Below, piece by piece: positions 46,283 to 58,225 of a stretch of DNA of 64,000 nt. The stretch spans positions 27,259,972-27,323,971 of the forward strand of contig JABAKD010000023.1 of assembly GCA_012845835.1 (NCBI GenBank). Direction: 5' to 3'. The stretch is from Undaria pinnatifida (taxonomy: Eukaryota > Sar > Phaeophyceae > Laminariales > Alariaceae). Numbering within the stretch: the first letter of the stretch is position 1; the number at the start of each line of letters is the position of its first letter. The position numbers and the translations under genes were made by a program. A model generated the notes under the pieces. That model was not told the origin of the DNA. It was given only the letters and a program-made list of their open reading frames with translations, and searched no databases.

Positions 46283-49200
46283 CAGTGGGGTTCCCTCAAT
46301 AAGGCGGTGATGTGCCAGAGCACTATGACGGCCTTATTGAGGGCAGCCGCCTTACTGGTGAATTGGGCGGTTACAGCCTTATTGAGGGTGTGGGATTCCC
46401 TCAGTACGGCGGTTACCGCCTTACTGAGGGAAGTACCTTGTTTTAGAGTGCAGTACCTGACGGTACACCTGGTAATATATGACTCCCAGGGTATTAACCT
46501 AACAGAGAGCTGCACGACAAAGGAATGCCGACGAACAGGCACGGAAATGTGCTCCATTGTGGGTAACGAGCGCAGATGCATACCTGACATGATTGAAGAC
46601 CTGTTGGAAAATATCTATTTTTGTGATATTATTACAGTATCACAGCAGAGTCGACAGAATATTTGTTTCAACGTGATTGAAAACAACTGACTCTGCCGTA
46701 GTACAGTATTGAAACTACTCGTAGCACCGCCTACTGCCTACACCTTTCTGCTGTAGATGCACCAATCCAGAACCTTGCAGTATTACTGTCATAAGATCAG
46801 GAACACCACACCGGAACCATGCGGCACAGCTCTGCTGCGCTACCCTCCGTCCCCTCCTTGGGTCTAGAAAGAAGCCCTTATGTCCGCCTGCCGCACTGGC
46901 TTGGACGCATGCGCTTGGATGAACGCCATCCTGGCCTTGTGCAGGTGGAAGGCGACGTTGTCATTGCCGCCCTCCTCCGCTGCCATCTCCAGGAGGCCAA
47001 AGCTCGTGGGAATTTCAGCGTAAGGCGGTGGCACGGTGCCCCTGCGCCCCGTCCTCTCATCGTCGCCGTCCTCCTTCTCGTCATCAGTGGAGTCCACGCC
47101 CCTCACGCCAGTGCCTTCTAACTGCTCCGTCATCTCGTTCACCGCATCCAACCGCATAGCTTCGACGACATCCTCCTGGTCCTCCGCTGTCGCCCAAACC
47201 TGAGCCACTTCGATGGCGCCCTCGTCGGCGCACTCTCCAGGGATGATGTTCAGTTTCGCCAACCAATCGACCAACTCCGTGTCAGTGACGAGCGACCGCT
47301 GTTAATCTGCCTGCCGCACACGTACGCTCACGTTGTTCAGCGTTTTTACCAGCCCCTCCACCGCAGGGTCCTTGGAACCGTCCGGCATGACTTTCCCACG
47401 TGCTGCCGTGAGCGTAGCCTCCATCTCCAGCGGCAGTGTTTTGGCTCCGAACCAGCACCTGGGTGGTACAGGGGTCGATATGAAACGCAAAGCACAGCAG
47501 GTTAGTGAACGTTGGGCAACATCAGCGAGGAACGAGAAACAATCCCAAGCAAAGGAACAGAACCAGGCAGCGAAGACAATACAGTAACGGGGGGAATCAA
47601 AGGTATACAGCAGTATTGCGGATAAGATTTGCTTCTGGAATCATACATACAGTACTGCACTGTACGCTGGTACAACCAGAATACAGTACCGACAGTATCT
47701 TACTAAAACAATCTGTACCCCGCGATGGTCTGCTCGGTCACGCTGTCCCATGCTGACTTGAGGAGGTCCGCGGCGTCCCGCACATGGGGGTGGTGTCCTT
47801 CGGCCAACCCCGCTGTGCCAGCTACCATCTTCCGCTCCTTGGTCTGGGCCCGCATGGTGGGGGCATCGAGCATGGTCGACGCCTTGACGTCGAGGAGCTT
47901 CCTCCTGTAAATCAGCTTGGTGGCCGCAATGATCCCCATGTCCATGGGCTGATGTACGCTGGTGCAGTTCGGTGGGTAACTCATCACCTTCACCTACCCA
48001 CGGTCGTCTTTAAGGTCATTGTGCGACGAGCAGCCATGATCAACAGCACTAGAAGGTGAGTCCGGCTCCTTATGCACGGTAGAAATACCTCGAGCTACCA
48101 CTTGCGGAATGTCGCAGATTCAGACCACGCGTTGACCTGCGAGAAATTCTTGAGAGGGTAAGCTCTGCGACGAAGGCAGCGCGGGCTCTTTGCCTTGCCG
48201 ATGATCGCCGTCTCCACCTTTCCCGTGCCAGAGGCGTTCGTGCACATAAAGGCCGATACGCGATCCTTGAAGTTCATGTCCTTGTGCCCCTCACCGTCTG
48301 CCGATTCTTGTGGATGGAGAGGTACGTGCGCTCGGGCATGATCTTCCACTGAATGCCTGTCTCGTCCACGTTGTAAATGTTCTCCAACAGGTAGTTCTTA
48401 CGTTCCTCACGGATCTGTTCCATACCCTTCGCGACGAGCTCGGGGTTCACGCTACCAGCCTCACCGTGCATACGCTTGCTGGCGGGTCCGTTGCGCACCA
48501 CGAAGTTCTTCGCCCACTTCTCGCTCGCCTGGAACCCCTAGATCCTCTTCTTGTCTGCTGCCGAAGTTGAGGCGGAAGCCAGCAGGGTTTTCTTTGAAAG
48601 GCGGCCGAAGGACATGACGACGGCACGCGTGACGGCGTACTTCGCTTTTCTGGCCTTTTCGAAAAGTTGCAATACCAGTGCATCCACTCGCACAGTTTGA
48701 GAGGCAGCAGGATAGCGGAACACCAATACAGTATACGAGTAGGCATCAGAGTCTGCAGCGCGCACAAGTGCTCAATCGACACTACAGTACACTTCAGTAC
48801 AGTACGGCAGGTTAACGTTCAGTTCAGTACAGCATATCAGGTACATCACGAGTCTGCTCAGCAGCCAGCGCTACGTACTGCTGTGAGTACAGCAGTATTA
48901 TACAAAGCAGTGCATCCTTCTAGGGTTAGTACAGCAGTATACTTTTGTTGCTTGAAAATTACACGGTAGTCCCGTGTACTGTACTGCTGTGAACAACAAA
49001 AATTACAGCAGAAGTCCCCCAGTACATTATCCAAGTATTCAAAGATCCCAACAACTACCAAGAAAAAAAGCACAAATACTGTACGTACTCTGCAAGCTTA
49101 CGCACCTTAGGAAAGTCCCCACTACGATTGGTCTTGGAGCCGCCTTTGCATGCAGCTGAGGCGGCCATCTTCTCCAAGACTTTTCTCTCCTCCTGGACAC

Positions 49201-49858
49201 GGGAAACCGTACGCAACCCACATTTTGTGAGTAACTCCCTGACCAAGCAGCTGCAGGATCTCAAGCTTTTGGTCCGGAGTAAGCCGCGCGCGAGACCTGC
49301 TTTTATCGTTTTTTCCTCCACCAGATTTCGCGCTCTTCCACGGTTCCATCCCACGGCTTTCCTTGTCTGTACTTTTTCGCTTGCCCGCGGGGGCTATCAC
49401 GGCATCCTTCGTGGAGGGCTTGGCAACAGCGCACGCGTGACAGATGCGGTGCATTTGGTTGTCACCATCTGGTTCCTCCACCTCGCCACAAAGGCCTTGA
49501 AGCCGGACACCGCACCCTCCACGACAAGCATGGACGTTAGGGGGCTGTGGCGTGAGGCCTTGAGTAGTGCACAGTTCACCTGCTGCACAGGGCATCGTGC
49601 GCCTCTACTGCTCGAGCGGAGGGGTGTGTCCTGGTGGGCTGGTATGTATTGGTGTGTCCTGCTGGGGCGGAGGGTGTCTGTACAGGTGTGGAGCCCTAGG
49701 CCGCCCTCAGTAAGGCGATAGACCGCCCTATTGAGGGACCATCCCGCAGTAAGGCGGTCACCGCCTTACTACTCCATTCGTACGAAGCGATTTTGACCGC
49801 CTTATATCGGGATACCGCCTTATTCAGACCGCCTTATTGAGGGACATCCACCGCATTG
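46283..49858 (-). mobile_element. pogo/Tigger-type (Tc1/mariner superfamily) DNA transposon, 3,576 bp
   Basis: A TA dinucleotide flanks both ends (46,281-46,282 and 49,859-49,860), the target duplication of this superfamily. The ends read inward CAGTGGGG...TCCCTCAATAAGGCGGT and CAATGCGG...TCCCTCAATAAGGCGGT. Both subterminal regions carry many further copies of CCGCCTTA.TGAGGG in both orientations: 46,291-46,440 and 49,690-49,850. These are likely binding sites for the CENP-B-like domain of the transposase. The minus strand encodes a transposase related to jerky/CENP-B proteins that is no longer intact. Confidence 0.92.
46864..49595 (-). pseudogene. pogo/Tigger transposase with N-terminal Cys-rich domain, decayed
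   Basis: The ATG is at 49,595. Residues 24-55 form a Cys-rich motif (C-x3-C-x7-C-x12-H-x2-C-x2-C, ending HRICHAC), likely zinc-binding. A CENP-B/psq helix-turn-helix follows (LTPDQKLEILQLLGQG, then TVSRVQEERKVLEKM). Later pieces are NVDETGIQW with the first catalytic Asp, MNFKDRVSAFMCTNASGTGK, and PPNCTSVHQPMDMGIIA with the third acidic residue. An Asp/Glu-rich C-terminal exon (47,274-46,864) ends the gene. Introns are likely at about 49,100-48,690 (AAG/GTGCGT donor) and between 47,700 and 47,490. Damage: a frame change near 49,225, a TAG at 48,538-48,540, a frame change near 48,290, a TAG after RKW near 48,095, and loss of the middle catalytic Asp (LLVLLIM then AARRT instead of a D-N pair). 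It cannot be active, though its ends might be moved in trans. Confidence 0.85.
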
Positions 49859-49860
49859 TA

Positions 49861-50260
49861 AGACACCCGCAGGAAGGAAGGATCGAAACGGCTAAAATAT
49901 ATCGTCGAAAATTGCCGTCCCGGTCCCTATTATAGCGTATCCAATTCGCCAAGAAGTGTGGCAAACATGACGCACGAAAAGCTTTGGACTTCGTTGTCTG
50001 GGCTATCGCAACAGTGTTTTTGTATCATTTTTACGTTCCACCCAAGTTCTACCATTTTTTTTAGTGGATTTTTATCTCTCTCGCCTGTACGCTGGGCTAT
50101 GTACTTGGATAGGAAAGGATCATGTGAAAGCTAAAGACCCCACTTTTAGTCAAGGCCCTCCAGTGTCATGAATTGGTTGTTTTTTCCGCCTGTACGTTGT
50201 TGCAAACATGGGCGACCTATTGCCAAGTGGGATAAAAGCGAAGAAAATCGGGGGGTGGGA
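49861..50260. other. Intergenic, no gene recognised
   Basis: No supported feature between the pogo element and repeat X. Confidence 0.4.
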
Positions 50261-50261
50261 G

Positions 50262-50465
50262 GGAGAGGGGTGTACTCAGTTTGTGCATGCCCGGAGTCGT
50301 ATGACCATAGACTCTCGCATCCCTACTATGCTACTATGCCGGGATGGAGCACGTCGGGTTTTCACCAACCAGGCAGACATTGCTTGCATCAAGCTCGAAG
50401 CGCTGTGAGGTGTTCGGCGAGTCGCATGAAGGGTGAACTGCATCCTTCCAAGAAGCGCTTTTAAG
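50262..50465 (+). repeat. Dispersed ~185-bp repeat X, copy 2
   Basis: Plus-strand counterpart of 31,505-31,695. It has a G-rich start, ACTCAGTTTGTGCATGCCCG, TATGACCATAGACTCTCGC, GGTTTTCACCAACCAGGCAG and GGTGTTCGGCGAGTCGCATG. Roughly nine of ten bases agree over most of the length. Confidence 0.75.
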
Positions 50466-50469
50466 ACGG

Positions 50470-53100
50470 ACTTCGGCATTTATTATTAAAACAAAGCGAT
50501 CCTTGGATGCACGAACAGGGTGATACGAATATGATACTCCTGGTACCACACGTATACACATAATAACAAAAAAAGCTGTTTTGGTGTGAATGAACCCTTG
50601 GGACCTCGCCAACCAGCATGCATCCAGAACATGTGTTAACAGTATGGTATCTTGTATTTTTTTCCTGAACGTGACAATTTTTGTCCGGTGATTTATAAAG
50701 GGTGATGATGCCGATTCCGGCGCGATTTTCTGTCATAGATGGTACATAACCCAACGGAGAGAGTAAATAATCACAATCTGGCACTTTCTGAAACAACTCT
50801 AACTAGAGGAGACAAGGTAAGCAATTTCTCACTCTATTCATGGTTTCAGGGTGAAATGCTTAGCTGTTCATCTAACCTAACCTATGCCATCATGACCACC
50901 GATTTTCAGCATATAATTCCACTCTAAGCCCATGGAATCACCACACAAAGTTTTGCACGTGCTCGGTGTTTACACAAGACATTTTAGGGAGAAGCTTTTT
51001 CCGGTGGCATTGATACATATATATATATATATTATAAAAATTAAAATACACTCCAGCTGTGAGATCGAAGATTTCGTCGAAACTCATCTCTGCAAGCTGT
51101 GTGTGATACTCCGATCGCGCGCATTACGAGTTGTGTGTCCTCATTAAGGATATAGGTCGGCGACTCCCCTTACAACTACAGTGTAGCTATCAGGGTCAAC
51201 AGGATGATTTTAGTCAGTCTGTGCGCGGAAACTATAAAACCCGTTTCTGAGGGGGACAAAATCTATATACCTGGTACATATATATATTTCCTGGTCGATC
51301 CAAAAGATTTGGAGATGATATTGCTGTGGGATAGCCCTTCATTGACACAAGTATCTCTCTTACGATAGCATGTACGCAATGCATTACCATGAAACTACTT
51401 TTTTTATTAATAGTACTTAAACAGATGTTAACCCTATTTACCCATAGTGCAATTTTGTTATATCGCAGGATAAGGTTCCCTTACGGGATGTGTTTGCCCG
51501 GGGGTGTCGGAAGTTGAAAACGAAGGACACAATGTAGGTCTTTCCTAGGTACTAGTTCTGTATTGGGTTCGACGACTTGTGTTTGGTCATTACATTGCAG
51601 TGGAAGTGTGGCCGTACTTGGATTTGCTGCTGAGCACCACGCACAAAAAACACGATAACACCTCGACTGTCACAGGGGCAAGAGTTTGTAGCGCAGCTGC
51701 TGTATTCCTGTGTTCAGTTTTAGTGGCTGCGCGGCTGAGGGACTGATTGTGAAACATTAACTGCGCGACTCGTGGTTGTGTTCCTGTTCTCAGTATGATC
51801 GGGCGGCAGACACGCACACATTCACACTGTTTCGGGCCGTCGCCAAGGGGAGAGCTTGAAGTGCGACTGCTGTTGTTCTGTGACTGGCTCAAGTAAATAA
51901 CATGGACAGCGATGTGATACAGCAGCGGCGCACAGAGCAGCCGAGCGAAAACATACAGAAGATAGGGTTTTCGATGGTCCTGCGCGGCTGGGCGAGGTGG
52001 ATCCCAATTCCTTGAAAAGGAATCAGCCCGCTGTGCTTTGGCTGGCTAGAGCTCGCATCGCATAGCCTTGCCGGGGTATAAACGTGCGTCGTCGTGCACG
52101 GACGGGTTTTTGCGCGCCCCGCAGACGAAGCGCGAGAAACGACCCGCGACCGGTGGAGAATGTTTTTACCAAGGTGCGAAAAAGATGCATTTTGTTATCA
52201 ACGCGTGTTATTAGTACTACCATTACTTCTAACTACCCCTAGCCACACTGCGCCCACTACTGCTATCCATAAGCAATACTACCTATATTTGTACTGCGGT
52301 TCACTCGTGATGGTATGGAGTGCATCGTGAGCGTTTCTGGTAGTCTAGCCGCCGAACATATGGTTCCTGAAGACACCTGAGGCAAGGGTTTTAATTCGGT
52401 GAATGCTAAACATTGTCCCCAACGTGCCTCGATGTTGGTGATGAGTCAAATACCTTGAATGCTGAAGCGCCGTTTATATTAGCCTGAGTCGCTTTGTGCA
52501 TCACGGCCACAAAAAAGTTGTGTTTTGTCAAGCTAGTACATCGCGAGGAAGGGCATCACGCTGATAGGGATAGTATTACACCGCCAAACGAGAGCGTCTT
52601 GTAGCCGTTGACAGCCTGTTGACCATATCGCGGACATTCAACACCTGGGTGACGTCGGAAAGCACCTATTAGAAGCAGCGAGGAGAGATGTGTGAAACAC
52701 GCATACATTCGCTCAAAGCAGCGCCTTCTATTCAGAGCGATCTGGCCCTTTAGTGGTGGTGATGGTACCGCATGCGCCGCTCCCGCGGATCTCCAGCGCT
52801 CGTAGCAATGGCTGACAGCACGAACCGGCGGCAGCAACATGCCACCTCACATGAATGTATGTCCCTTTCCTTGGAAAGAAGACGCGCGGGAAACGCAGCA
52901 GCAGCCGCAGTGTAGGTGATCGTTCCAGCCATCCTCTTTACTGTTATCCTTTTACTGTCGAGCATGATGGTGTCGTGACGCCGTCTAACCTATATCGGTT
53001 GCAACAGCTGCAGTTAACCGGGCATCGCCTGAGATCAACGGCAGTGTTTGAAGGCACGCATTTTTCGCGAGCAATACGCACTCATCGATCGCGACTATTC
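50470..53100. other. Intergenic, no gene recognised
   Basis: Contains a short TA run near 51,020 and a fragment (51,058-51,100) of the 2,600-2,960 repeat. Open frames on both strands have no recognisable domain. Confidence 0.4.
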
Positions 53101-53109
53101 CACGTACAT

Positions 53110-53810
53110 AGCACAGTATGCCAGATTCGAAACGACGGATTCTACTCGCGTGGGCATACCACAATCGATTCGCGCGGAAGCTGGATGACATGGTGACGCT
53201 CCGTTCACTCTGAGGGTGCGCATGCCAAGTGTCGAGGTGGTGGAGACGTTGCTGTACGGGTGTGACGTGGGCTCTCGACCTGGAGCAGTTCGCAGTGCTC
53301 CCAACAGCGCACCACAACCCTCGCCTTCAAAGCTTTGGCTTACTGCGCCGACAACGCGCGGGGTACCTACTGTCGTACGCCGAGGCCCCCAAGAAGGCGC
53401 AATGCGAGAACGTTGAGACGATCATCAGCCAACGACATCCCTTTATTCCGGGGGCGTGCAGCGGACAATAAATGAGTGACTACACCGCCGGGTGGTGCTC
53501 AGGACGATGGCTGATTGGAGGTACCCGGCCCCCCTCCGACCTTTAAAGATCTGGGCGTAATGCCTGGACGACGCCATCAGGCTTTCATAAACCACTGAAA
53601 GATCCCCGGAAGGCTCTTTTTTGTTACTCAGGGTAGAGACGGTGCCGTGGTCCACGGCGGCTAAGAAGTGTGGCATGTGGTACCGGGGGATCAGGGACGA
53701 GGGGGGGGAGGGGGGGGAGGGGGGGATGGTTAAGTAGAATGGCAGCAAGGGAACGGGAGGGGGGTAGGCAGCGATGCTTATATCGCTGTTGATGAGAGCA
53801 GAACAATCTG
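53110..53810 (+). mobile_element. LINE family B, C-terminal fragment
   Basis: Frames read APFTLRVRMPSVEVVETLLY, then LDLEQFAVLPTAHHN, then SYAEAPKKAQCENVETIISQ and HPFIPGACSGQ. Further downstream pieces read MADWRYPAPLRPLKIWA and VETVPWSTAAKKCGMWYRG. This resembles the region downstream of the reverse transcriptase in non-LTR elements (ETLLYGC...AHH, CESIETTIRKRR-like). Several stops. It is unlike family A, so a second LINE lineage is present. Confidence 0.55.
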
Positions 53811-53915
53811 GCAGAACGTGTGACAAGGCACCAGTGATGGAACCCGAGCTATTTACCCCCCCCCCCCCTCCCCCCCCCCTCCCGTGAAAGAGGGGGGGGG
53901 GGGGGGGAATAAAAT
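53700..53915. repeat. Poly-G/poly-C tracts with a C-run/G-run hairpin
   Basis: G runs at 53,699-53,725 are followed, at 53,857-53,908, by a C-rich tract, a short spacer (GTGAAAGA) and a long G run. These would pair as a hairpin or form G-quadruplexes. It sits immediately upstream of the LINE A 5' part; assembly slippage is likely in such runs. Confidence 0.8.
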
Positions 53916-53929
53916 GCAAAGTTGGAGAG

Positions 53930-56085
53930 ACAGGAGAAAGAGGGTTGGGAAATAAGATGCAAAGTTGCAAAGTACGCATGGATAGGGAAAAAGAGAAAGG
54001 GGCAGGATAGCAAGAATAGAGGGGCGGGAGAAGTAGGATTCCGAGTCAAATTATTCTTGTGTGACGTAATAGAGGTGGTCGAAGACACAAAATATGACGA
54101 AAGCATACGGTTAAGGGTACCAAGGGAGACGGGAGCGATTTTTTTTTTCTCAGGAAACATGTACATGCCCCTAGAGTCGAACAATATGGTGAAAGAGATA
54201 CAGAAGAAATTCGGAGAGATCGCAGTAGATCTACAAGAATTTAAAAGGGAAGTAGAAGTTGTATTAATGGGAGATTTTAATTCAAGAATCAGGAAGCGAA
54301 AATCCAAATGAAATCATTGGACAATATGGGGAAGTAATAAATAATGAGAATGGGGCTGATATGATGGAAATCCTTTATAGCAACGAGATGAAGACGTTGG
54401 ACGATAGAGAAAAGAGGGCAGCGCCAGAATGCACTGGACAGTGCATACAAAAGGGAGAAAGATCCGTTCTTGACTTCATAGTTATAGAAAATGGAAATGG
54501 TAAGGAAACGGGATTTACATGTATGCGCAGCGGACGTCGGAAGTACTGACCACTGTCTAAAATTGACATACAGAGAGTCAACAGACGAGAGTTATCAAGA
54601 ATAGACGAGGTAGGAAATTGTGCAGAGGGAGAATAGATTATCTAGAAGTCATAGAAAAACATCGAGAGTTCCAAGAGATGGCCAAGAATGCAGACCGTTT
54701 TTCCGAGCTGTTGGAAAGCGTATGCACAACAGAGAGTGATGCGGAACGAGAAATTGCAGACAGCATTGTAGAAGGATGGGAGCAATTGGTCAAGAACACA
54801 GCAAGTAAAGTATTAGGGAAGTTGATGATATGCAACAGAGCAGTAAAATAGTGGGACGAGGAAGTAAATAAGGCCTTAAGAGTAAGGAGAGAGGCGTACG
54901 CAAGATATACATGAAAAAAATGCGGCAGGATGGGAGTAGTATGCTACAACTAAAAAGAAAGTAAAATAAAAGGTAAAGAAGGGATTATGGAAAACCGTAA
55001 TATACAAAACACGTTATGACTTTGATGGCGGGACGAAGCAGATGTGGGTAGGGATAAAAGGGATACTGAGCCAACAAGTGACGCGGCAGACACGGGAATA
55101 GCTACATTAAGAGCACAGAACGGTAAAATGGATAGTAGCTCGAAGGGGAAGAGGGAAGTACTTGTAGAAAACTGCCGCAAGCTAACACCCACAGCCACCG
55201 AAACGTTCGAAGCACAATTCGAGAAGGAAATCAACGGGTGGGCAGAGGCAAACGTAGGTGCGTCAAAAAGGAAAGCCCGTGGTTTAGACGGGTTACAGAG
55301 TGAGTTCACAATAGAAGTAAATAAGTGTGTAGCTAAACTTGAGAAATAGAAAATCAGCAGGAGCAGATACAATAGTGAACGAATATATGAAGTACGAGGG
55401 AGCAGGTATGCTTACCATGATTGTTATGTTGTATGATTAAACATGGAAAAGCGAGTACGCGTCTAAGAGGTGGAGAGAAGGAGTAGTAGTACACTTATCC
55501 AAGAAAGGAGATAAGGCTGACCCGGGAAACTACCGAGGGATAACGCTATTAAGCACCGTAGCAAAACATTCAGCAACATTTTGATCGATAGGAGGGGAAC
55601 AATGTTGGAGGAGGACAAAAAAATAAGCGAAGGCCAAGCAGGATTTAGGCCAAACCGTAGTTGCGTAGACCATTTGTACACTTTAGGTAAGTTAATTCAA
55701 GGTAGAAAGACGCCGGGCTAACGAGGTGCTGTTCCTTCCAAGATGTACACAAGGCCTATGTCACAGTATGGAGGAATGGGTTGTGGGAAAATATGTTGGA
55801 AATTGCGATCAGAGGAAATGTGTGGAGAATGATAGAAAAAATTACAGAAGGTGCGCTATGTTCTGTTATGCTGGACGGGGAAATATCCAAATATGTTGAT
55901 ATTTCACGAGGAGCCGCGCAGGGATGCACACTATCACCCAATCTATTCAAGGCATATATTAATGGCATGATAGTAGCAATCAAAGCAGCAAAGCAAGAAG
56001 TCCCGATGGGGGAATATACGGTGTCGGGGTTGATGATTGCGGATGATTTCGTTGGGACATCAGAAAACGCCCGAAGTTTCGCTGC
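53930..56085 (+). mobile_element. LINE family A, endonuclease to reverse transcriptase
   Basis: In order on the plus strand: an AP-endonuclease-like domain with EVEVVLMGDFNSRI (~54,250), SVLDFIVIENG (~54,460), a linker with TGIATLRAQNGKMDSSSKGK (~55,100), then reverse transcriptase motifs. These are ADPGNYRGITLLST (~55,520), GQAGFRPNRSCVDHLY (~55,630), AAQGCTLSPNLFKAYI (~55,910) and LMIADDFVG (~56,030), the F/YADD box. This is a non-LTR retrotransposon of the EN-RT type. Numerous stops and frame changes interrupt it, and the region after the ADD box is missing. A short RT scrap reading INDMI recurs at about 56,250. Confidence 0.85.
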
Positions 56086-56089
56086 CCCT

Positions 56090-57020
56090 CTATGGTGATT
56101 GATGAGACTATGGTGACTTTATGAGACTAGATTTTCCTCGTGGAAAGGGGGCATACTCGATAATCAAGGTTTACGTCGATCTGCTTCCGGGCCTCTTCTC
56201 GCTACTGCTCCACGGTGTGATTGCCCACGCTTTTGATATCGATCTCCAGGACATATTAATGACATGATAGTATTAATTGCAGTCCAAACAGCAAAGCCCG
56301 GAACCACGGGGCCCCCAACACAGAGACACGTGACAACCACGGCCAGCTGTCGATCGCGTAATTGGCCGGTAGTCCGTGCTTCGGTGAGTGTATCGGAAGT
56401 CGTTCGTAGTACTACTGCTGTAGACCGTCGAAAGACCACGTGACATGTGACATCCCGTTCTGGTGGCAGCCTCGCCAGTAGACCCCCCAAAATTTATTTT
56501 TCTTTTCTTTTTCTTGGCCCCATGCACCCATTTCCTTCCTTTTCTCTTCTTTGTTCTTTGTTTCTTTTTTCCAATTGACTTGCGTCTTTTGTGCGTATGC
56601 GTAGTGATAGATACTACGTGTGATATATACGTGGTAGTCTTTCTTGGGTGGCAAGCGGTATAGTCGGTTTTCCCAGGCGCGAGTAATGAGACGTATGCAC
56701 CGGTATGGACCTGGCACATCGTATACTGACTCCCGATCTCACTTTTATAGGTTTCTGGTGGAGGCATGTATTGCGTCAGCTGTGATTTATGCGTGTACCA
56801 TCTCGGGTTGTTTGTGTTTTTCCCTGGGGTATTCCTCTGCTCCAGAGTGACTGGAACCAGTCCTGTGACCACGGACTGGATTGTGCGAGTTAATAATGTG
56901 AGAACAACAACAACTGAAATATTGCCTGTTTCTTGACCTTTCAGCTGCTTCCTGCAAATTTGGTTTTTCTGCCAACACGATTTTGAACCCTATGCAAAGA
57001 TCCTGTTTTGTTTTAATCAA
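56090..57020. other. Intergenic, no gene recognised
   Basis: Apart from the LINE scrap near 56,250 and a TTCTTTT-rich tract at 56,500-56,580, nothing is supported. Confidence 0.4.
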
Positions 57021-57027
57021 TTGTCAG

Positions 57028-57112
57028 CCGGCCGCCCCGGTGGTCTAGTGGTTTTACCCTCGAGTACCTCCAACGTTTGGTTGTTGTTGAGTTCGACACC
57101 CACCACGATGAA
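57028..57112 (+). repeat. tRNA-like SINE head
   Basis: GCCCCGGTGGTCTAGTGG carries an A box, and GAGTTCGACACCCACC, 48 bases on, a B box. The anticodon arm cannot be paired, so it is taken as tRNA-derived repeat sequence rather than a tRNA gene. A and B boxes could still serve as an internal Pol III promoter. Confidence 0.5.
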
Positions 57113-57119
57113 ATTTGAC

Positions 57120-58200
57120 TTTATTTGCAAAAATGCAATAAAAAAAAGAGATCAACAAACTGCTGAGAGCGCCTGCTAGGTACAAATCGACGCGAGTCGA
57201 CGAGGGAAGAAAATGCTCGATTCTCCTCGCGGTAAAAATGAAGGCACGTGCCGAAGTGGGGAGGGAGGAGGAGGGCCCGCTATGTGACCCCGGATCTGAG
57301 TTACTACTGGGAGGGAGCGCGAGAATGGTGCGGGGATGATAAATGGGATGAAGAAAAAAAATGTTGCAAAGAAAGGTATATTTGATTATTTCTACCAGTA
57401 AATAATTTGTCAGTCTCTGGGAAATACGCACGGCACCATCAGCAGTCGTCATGGTAGAGACACTCCGGATATTATGTATTGAGGGGACGCGTCCGATTTC
57501 GACAACGTGAAAGCACCCACGAAGAAAAGATGGCAGACACACATATCCCGCCTTCTCGAGAAAAAACAGACAAGAAGCGCTACGCCAACCTCCCGTACGA
57601 GCAAAGCCACCCCCTCACCTATCTTAGACAACGCCGACGCAACGAGAGATCGCCCTCCTCTTCTTCGTATTTCTCCTCGCCCGCAACCACGCAGACTAAT
57701 CCATGCGACAGCCTTCACGCAACAAACAAAGCAATCTTCCAAAACCTCGCCGGCTGACATGGCCCCATGCCAACGTTTGATGCAAACCGACTTTGCATCC
57801 TGTCGACTTCGAACCTCCATTGCCACGGGGACAGCAGTGCAGTCTCTTCATTAATGCCAAGGCCTCTTTCGTTTCGCCTAGAGGCGACGCAGGTTCTCAA
57901 TAATACTCTTTTCGGTATTTTTGTTTGATAGACGCCAACTTTTACTTGACGGCGCATTTAACATAGTGTGTTTCGCCTATCCTTGCCTTTGTTGTATAAT
58001 ATTACGTTTTTTTTCGGTCAAATCATGACTTTCATAATCCCATGTTCGTATTGAACTCTTGGCATTACGTTAAAGTTCAATGCATGCCAAATCGGACAGC
58101 TACACCTTAAGTTGTCGAAGTGCTGCCATGCGGAGCCCTTGTTCTATATTGTTTTTGTTATCGTTTCTATACCCGGCACACAGAGGTCGGCGGTGTTTGG
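57120..58200. other. Intergenic, no gene recognised
   Basis: Plus-strand frames at 57,479-57,854 are Ser/Thr/Arg-rich without domain or splice support. Confidence 0.4.
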
Positions 58201-58225
58201 TTGGAAGGCTGCTTGAGAGCAGCAA

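Noticed and set aside
46864-49595. Intact, active pogo transposase
   Set aside because: In-frame stops, frame changes and loss of the middle catalytic Asp are visible, so the gene is a decayed copy.
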